Below, piece after piece: positions 32,168 to 35,659 of a stretch of 35,659 bases of DNA. The translations under genes were made by a program, and so were the position numbers. Each line of letters begins with the position of its first letter. The stretch's first letter is position 1. The stretch comes from Methylobacterium sp. Leaf125 (GTDB taxonomy: Bacteria; Pseudomonadota; Alphaproteobacteria; Rhizobiales; Beijerinckiaceae): positions 1 to 35,659 of the forward strand of contig NZ_LMNU01000014.1 in the NCBI RefSeq assembly GCF_001423085.1, given 5' to 3'. Under the pieces are notes generated by a model. That model was not told the DNA's origin. It worked only from the letters and a program-made list of their open reading frames with translations, and did no database searches.

Positions 32168-33454
32168 ATGACCTCCGAGCTCGAAGCCGAGAACGCGGCT
32201 CTGCTGCAGTTCCTCTATGCGTGTCCGGCTGGCCTGATCGAATTTTCAGCGTCAGGCGGCATCGGCATGGTCAATCCGGCCGCCATGAACCTTCTGCTTC
32301 CGATTGCGGGACGTCCTTTTGTCACCAATCTCTTCGAGGTCATGGAGGGCTGCGCCCCCGAACTTCGCAACATGATCCAGCGGTTCGAGCCCGCTCATGG
32401 TGCGATCTGTGACGGTCACCGCATCGTTACCGGTCGCGGAGACCGATCGCTCGTTCTGGCCTGCAGCATCGTGAAGCTGACCCAAGAGCGTTACATCACG
32501 ACCCTGACAGACGTAAGCGAGCAAGTCGCCAGAGAGCGGCGCTTGAAGCAAGCGGAAGCGTGGTTTGCATCCCTCCTTGACGGCGTCGATGACGTGGCCG
32601 TGCTCTCGCTCGATGCGAACGGCTGCATCGACGCAGTCACAGGGTCGGCTTTGCGTCAGACAGGCTTCGCTGAGACCGAGTTGCTGGGGCGACGGTTCGA
32701 GGCCTTCGACCGCCCGGACCGAGCCTCGGCGATGCCGTTACCCGGCGAGGCCATCGCGATCGCGCGCCGCGACGGTTGGCACTTGCACGAGGGCTGGCAT
32801 GCCCGCGCGGATGGCGGACGATACTGGTGCCAGCGCCTCGTTGCCGTGCGTGATCACGCAGAAGCGCCTTCGGCGGGCTTTACCCTGGTGATGCGGGCGG
32901 TGACGCGGCAGGGAAAGGACGCCGCCGATCTGCGAAGGATGCTGACCCGTGACCACCTCACAGGTGCCAGCAATCGAGCGCACTTCTTCGAAGCGGCGGA
33001 ACGTCAACGCGTGAGATCGCTCCAGGGCGGGGAATCGATGGCCGTCATCGTCCTCGATGTCGATCATTTCAAGCGCGTGAACGATGGGTATGGTCACGCG
33101 GCCGGCGACACGGTGCTTCGTGAAGTGGCGCGACGTTGCGAGGCCGAACTGCGCCCGGAGGACATCTTCGCACGCCTCGGCGGCGAGGAATTTGTAGCGC
33201 TCCTGCCAAGCGCCACCCTTGAAATGGCGGTTGTGGCGGCCGATCGTCTGCGCATGTCACTTGCCGGCAAAACCATAGATTGCGGCGAGGCCCAACTGAG
33301 TATCACCGCGAGCTTTGGTTGCAGCACCCTCGACGCGGCCCCTGCCGCAACCCTCGCTGAACTCCTCGCTGCGGCCGACGCGGCCTTGTATCAAGCCAAA
33401 CGCAGCGGCCGTAATCGGGTCGTCTCATTCAAAGCCGATCAGGTCGCCGCCTGA
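32168..33454 (+). CDS. PAS-PAS-GGDEF diguanylate cyclase next to PYP
   Basis: The 428-residue protein has two PAS-like modules (about 10-120 and 127-250) and a GGDEF domain (about 258-425). The catalytic GGEEF is at 338-342; the product-inhibition site RPED (RxxD) at 329-332 is five residues before it; DHFKRVNDGYGHAAGD at 299-314 is complete. So it should make c-di-GMP and be feedback-inhibited. No membrane segment. GAGG lies before the ATG, and only 11 bases separate it from the PYP stop. Its place between PYP and the coumarate ligase suggests that light sensed by PYP modulates this cyclase, by contact with one of the PAS domains. The partner link is inference. Confidence 0.93.
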   Translation: MTSELEAENAALLQFLYACPAGLIEFSASGGIGMVNPAAMNLLLPIAGRPFVTNLFEVMEGCAPELRNMIQRFEPAHGAICDGHRIVTGRGDRSLVLACSIVKLTQERYITTLTDVSEQVARERRLKQAEAWFASLLDGVDDVAVLSLDANGCIDAVTGSALRQTGFAETELLGRRFEAFDRPDRASAMPLPGEAIAIARRDGWHLHEGWHARADGGRYWCQRLVAVRDHAEAPSAGFTLVMRAVTRQGKDAADLRRMLTRDHLTGASNRAHFFEAAERQRVRSLQGGESMAVIVLDVDHFKRVNDGYGHAAGDTVLREVARRCEAELRPEDIFARLGGEEFVALLPSATLEMAVVAADRLRMSLAGKTIDCGEAQLSITASFGCSTLDAAPAATLAELLAAADAALYQAKRSGRNRVVSFKADQVAA

Positions 33455-33471
33455 TCGGACTGGACCCGTTG

Positions 33472-34680
33472 ATGCTTTCCCGTTCTTCGCTCAAGACCGT
33501 TCTGCAAAGCCTTCTCAACGTAGAGCTCCTCGCTGCGCGTGGCCGCGGCAATCCAGGTGCACGACTACCGACCCATCTACCGCCGGAGTGGCCCGAGGCC
33601 ACACGCATCGGAAGCGATACGACTTCCAGCCTCGGTTGCGACTCGCTCGAGGTTTTGTGGCTCGCATCAGCCGTCAATGAGATGTTCCACCTGCACGAGG
33701 CGAGCGGCGAGGAGAAACTGCTTTCCGATGCGACGTTCGGCGATTGGATCAATCGCATTGAGGCGGCTTGGCGATCTGGCGTCGCGATGGTCACCTTCAC
33801 GACCTCCGGAACGACGGGGCAGCCGAAGCGATGCCCACACGCGGCTGAGGCCTTGCACGTGGAAGCTTCGTTCCTCGCAGACCTGTTTCGAGACAGACGC
33901 CGCATCGTTTCCCTGATACCGAGCCATCATGCCTATGGCTTCCTCTTCACGGCGCTTCTGCCCGACGGGCTCGGAGTCCTCCACCTCGATGCAACACGCT
34001 TCGACGCGGCAGAACTGAGCCTTCGGCTTGAACCAGGCGACCTCCTCGTCACCTTCCCCGATCGCTGGCGATGGCTGGAGCGCTCCATCAGAGCGTGGCC
34101 GCCTGACGTCGAGGGCGTCGTCTCTACAGCCCCGTGCCCCCCAGATTTAATTGGATCGCTCTGTGAGAGCGGCCTCGCGGCAATGACGGAAGTGTATGGG
34201 TCCTCCGAGACGGCAGGCGTGGCCGTGCGACGCTGGCCGGAGGCGACGTACAAGCTCATGCCGCATTGGTGCTTCGTCGAACCTGTCTGCGAGGATCTTC
34301 CAGAGATCATCCATCAGAACGGACAACGCTTTCCCCTCCCAGATCGCATCAGCCATCAGGATCGAGGTCATTTTCAGCTGGCGGGTCGCCTGGACGGCGC
34401 TGTGCAGGTTGGGGGCATCAACGTGTTTCCCAACCGCGTCGCGGATCGCCTTTCTAAGCAACCCGGTGTCCGTGAAGCAGCTGTTCGCTTGATGCGTTCC
34501 GATGAGGGCACTCGCTTGAAGGCATACATAGTACCTGAACCTGAAATCGATCTTACTACGCTACGATCAGACCTCCGAGTATGGATTGAAGCTGAGCTGG
34601 CCGTGGCCGAAAGGCCAATGGCCATCACTTTTGGCACCAGCCTTCCAATTGGCATGATGAGTAAAGCGGCCGACTGGTAA
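33472..34680 (+). CDS. 4-coumarate-CoA ligase, PYP-activation family
   Basis: The 402-residue protein is an ANL-superfamily adenylate-forming enzyme, with SGTTGQPK at 112-119 (A3), YGSSETAG at 242-249 (A5), D297 in HQDRGHFQ (A7), GRLDGAVQVGGINVFP at 305-320 (A8) and the near-terminal Lys K398 (A10). At 402 residues it is far shorter than plant-type 4CL (about 540) and fits the PYP-associated pCL group (TIGR02372 pattern). It should convert p-coumarate to the CoA thioester that loads the PYP Cys. The N-terminus (about 1-95) carries LGCDSLEV, resembling a carrier-protein phosphopantetheine site. It is the last gene of the operon, 17 bases after the cyclase. No ammonia-lyase gene follows. Confidence 0.93.
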   Translation: MLSRSSLKTVLQSLLNVELLAARGRGNPGARLPTHLPPEWPEATRIGSDTTSSLGCDSLEVLWLASAVNEMFHLHEASGEEKLLSDATFGDWINRIEAAWRSGVAMVTFTTSGTTGQPKRCPHAAEALHVEASFLADLFRDRRRIVSLIPSHHAYGFLFTALLPDGLGVLHLDATRFDAAELSLRLEPGDLLVTFPDRWRWLERSIRAWPPDVEGVVSTAPCPPDLIGSLCESGLAAMTEVYGSSETAGVAVRRWPEATYKLMPHWCFVEPVCEDLPEIIHQNGQRFPLPDRISHQDRGHFQLAGRLDGAVQVGGINVFPNRVADRLSKQPGVREAAVRLMRSDEGTRLKAYIVPEPEIDLTTLRSDLRVWIEAELAVAERPMAITFGTSLPIGMMSKAADW

Positions 34681-35113
34681 CGAATGATCCATGGCGAACT
34701 GCTCGCCAGGATGCCGAGCAGCTGTTGCGGAGTTCAAGGGCCAGCCGCCGAAACAGCCAACCTAGAAATAATATCGTAGCCTAACCTTAAAGCTGCCCAC
34801 AATCTGCGTTCGATGCCGAGATCCGGGCTGTGAAAATCCAATTGGATACTCGACACTAACAAGCTATGCGCTCGGCGTAGACGTAGCCTCCGCGAGGTAT
34901 GCCGGTGGAGATGCAGCTTGGATGACTGGGGCTGGTGGTTTTGGACGTTCCGCTTTTGGAGGACCGATGCATCGAAGCCGACCTCAACGCGAGGATTGCT
35001 CTCACCAATTGCAGGGCATCGGAACATCCGCTGATAAGCGCTTGTTCGCACTCCCGCGACATGCTTTCTTCCCTCGCTAGCCTATGGCTCTCAGAGCGTT
35101 GAACGCATACGAC
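34681..35113. other. Intergenic region after the PYP operon
   Basis: About 430 bases, more AT-rich than neighbours. It holds a GGACGTTCCGC element near 34940 like those before the HD-GYP gene, and a hairpin candidate CTGCTCG / CGAGCAG near 34696-34720. No protein-like frame was recognised. The EcfG-type candidate below also lies here. Confidence 0.5.
35021..35046 (+). promoter_or_regulatory. EcfG-type promoter candidate for the SnoaL-like gene
   Basis: GGAAC (35021-35025) is followed after 17 bases by TGTT (35043-35046). It is 68 bases before ATG 35114. Match to the general-stress promoter consensus only; a chance hit is possible. Confidence 0.35.
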
Positions 35114-35497
35114 ATGCCAAATCTTGCGCAGAACAAGGCGAACGTGATCGCGTTCTATGAGCTGATGTTTAACGATTGCCGTCCACGCGAGGCTATCGAG
35201 CAATATGCCGGCGAAACTTACATCCAGCACAACCCACACGTAGCTACGGGCAAGGACGGATTCGTTGCCTATTTCGAGCGTATGTCGCGTGAGTGGCCGG
35301 GCAAGCGAATAGAGGTCAAGCGGGCAATTGCGGAGGGCGATCTGGTTGTGTTGCACTGCCTTCAGCACTGGCCGGGTAACCATGACTATGCGGCGATTGA
35401 TATTTTCCGTCTCGACAGCGAGGGTAGGATCGTTGAGCACTGGGACGTGCTGCAGATCCTGCCTGATGCCTCGGCCAATCCGAACGGGATGTTCTAG
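35114..35497 (+). CDS. SnoaL-like / NTF2-fold protein
   Basis: The 127-residue protein starts [20 protein letters not shown] and carries [20 protein letters not shown], a [20 protein letters not shown] stretch and [20 protein letters not shown]. This is the SnoaL-like cystatin/NTF2 fold family, small monodomain enzymes or binding proteins with no fixed reaction. The ATG at 35114 matches the usual family start; an upstream ATG at 35084 is possible. It is a free-standing gene with a candidate stress promoter. The substrate cannot be deduced. Confidence 0.88.
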   Translation: MPNLAQNKANVIAFYELMFNDCRPREAIEQYAGETYIQHNPHVATGKDGFVAYFERMSREWPGKRIEVKRAIAEGDLVVLHCLQHWPGNHDYAAIDIFRLDSEGRIVEHWDVLQILPDASANPNGMF

Positions 35498-35659
35498 ATC
35501 TCGGATGCCGCATGCGCGGCGGAAGTCCGCAATCCGTTTCTCATCCTAAGCCGAATGTCCGTCGTCAGATGATTTGGGACATTCAGCGGTGTTCAGGAGC
35601 GGAGGCTCTGGTCCATCTGGGGTGAGAGGTTAGGCAGCCTGCGCGTGATGGCGCAAGCG
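35498..35659. other. Right-edge intergenic DNA
   Basis: About 160 bases with no clear gene. It contains GAATGTCC/GGGACATTC elements in inverted orientation (near 35553 and 35576), which could belong to a dispersed repeat. The last 30 bases read leftward as the end of a frame (HHAQAA then stop), too short to use. Confidence 0.35.

Noticed and set aside
35630..35659. Minus-strand tail reading HHAQAA followed by a stop at the right edge
   Set aside because: Only nine codons are visible; it resembles the end of some transposases but cannot be supported.

Overview
The window is high-GC DNA that looks like an alphaproteobacterium of the Hyphomicrobiales, most likely Methylobacterium or a relative. 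The basis is the gene content: HWE-type histidine kinases, an EcfG-like sigma factor, a BA14K-like protein, several CsbD proteins, a PhnA-like membrane protein and many small lineage-type hypothetical genes. No rRNA, tRNA or CRISPR array was recognised.

Layout. Positions 1-7,910 are mostly minus-strand envelope and stress genes: a LysM anchor protein, a Cys-rich exported protein, a coiled-coil membrane protein, a YidB-like protein, a BA14K-like protein, a PhnA-like membrane protein and four CsbD-type genes, one short with a GTG start. A frameshifted remnant of the C-terminal end of an aquaporin sits among them. Positions 7,999-10,554 hold a three-PAS LuxR regulator divergent from an EcfG-like sigma factor whose N-terminus resembles the anti-sigma factor NepR. 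Positions 10,848-12,896 hold small exported or hypothetical genes and a GlsB/YeaQ protein. Positions 13,290-14,740 are decayed mobile or accessory DNA: a frameshifted coiled-coil remnant, an exact 76-bp tandem duplication and a tyrosine integrase cut by an amber codon.

Positions 14,995-29,195 are rich in signalling genes: a GAF-PAS-GGDEF cyclase, a two-gene operon of a double-domain KaiC-like ATPase and a hybrid kinase with a degenerate N-terminal receiver, and three HWE kinases (PAS, Cache-HAMP, and GAF with five PAS domains). A fourth HWE kinase is a wreck at 29,302-29,830.

Positions 30,266-34,680 are the most notable part. A receiver/HD-GYP protein (c-di-GMP breakdown) is followed by a tight operon: a short TadG-like membrane protein, a photoactive yellow protein (PYP) homologue with the chromophore Cys, Tyr and Glu, a PAS-PAS-GGDEF cyclase with active site and inhibition site, and the short 4-coumarate-CoA ligase family that activates the PYP chromophore. 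The arrangement suggests blue-light control of c-di-GMP. No tyrosine ammonia-lyase gene is present in the window. A SnoaL-like gene and some degenerate repeats close the window.

The unifying theme is sensing of light, redox or stress feeding c-di-GMP and the general stress response. Function assignments rest on motif recognition by eye; no database search was possible.
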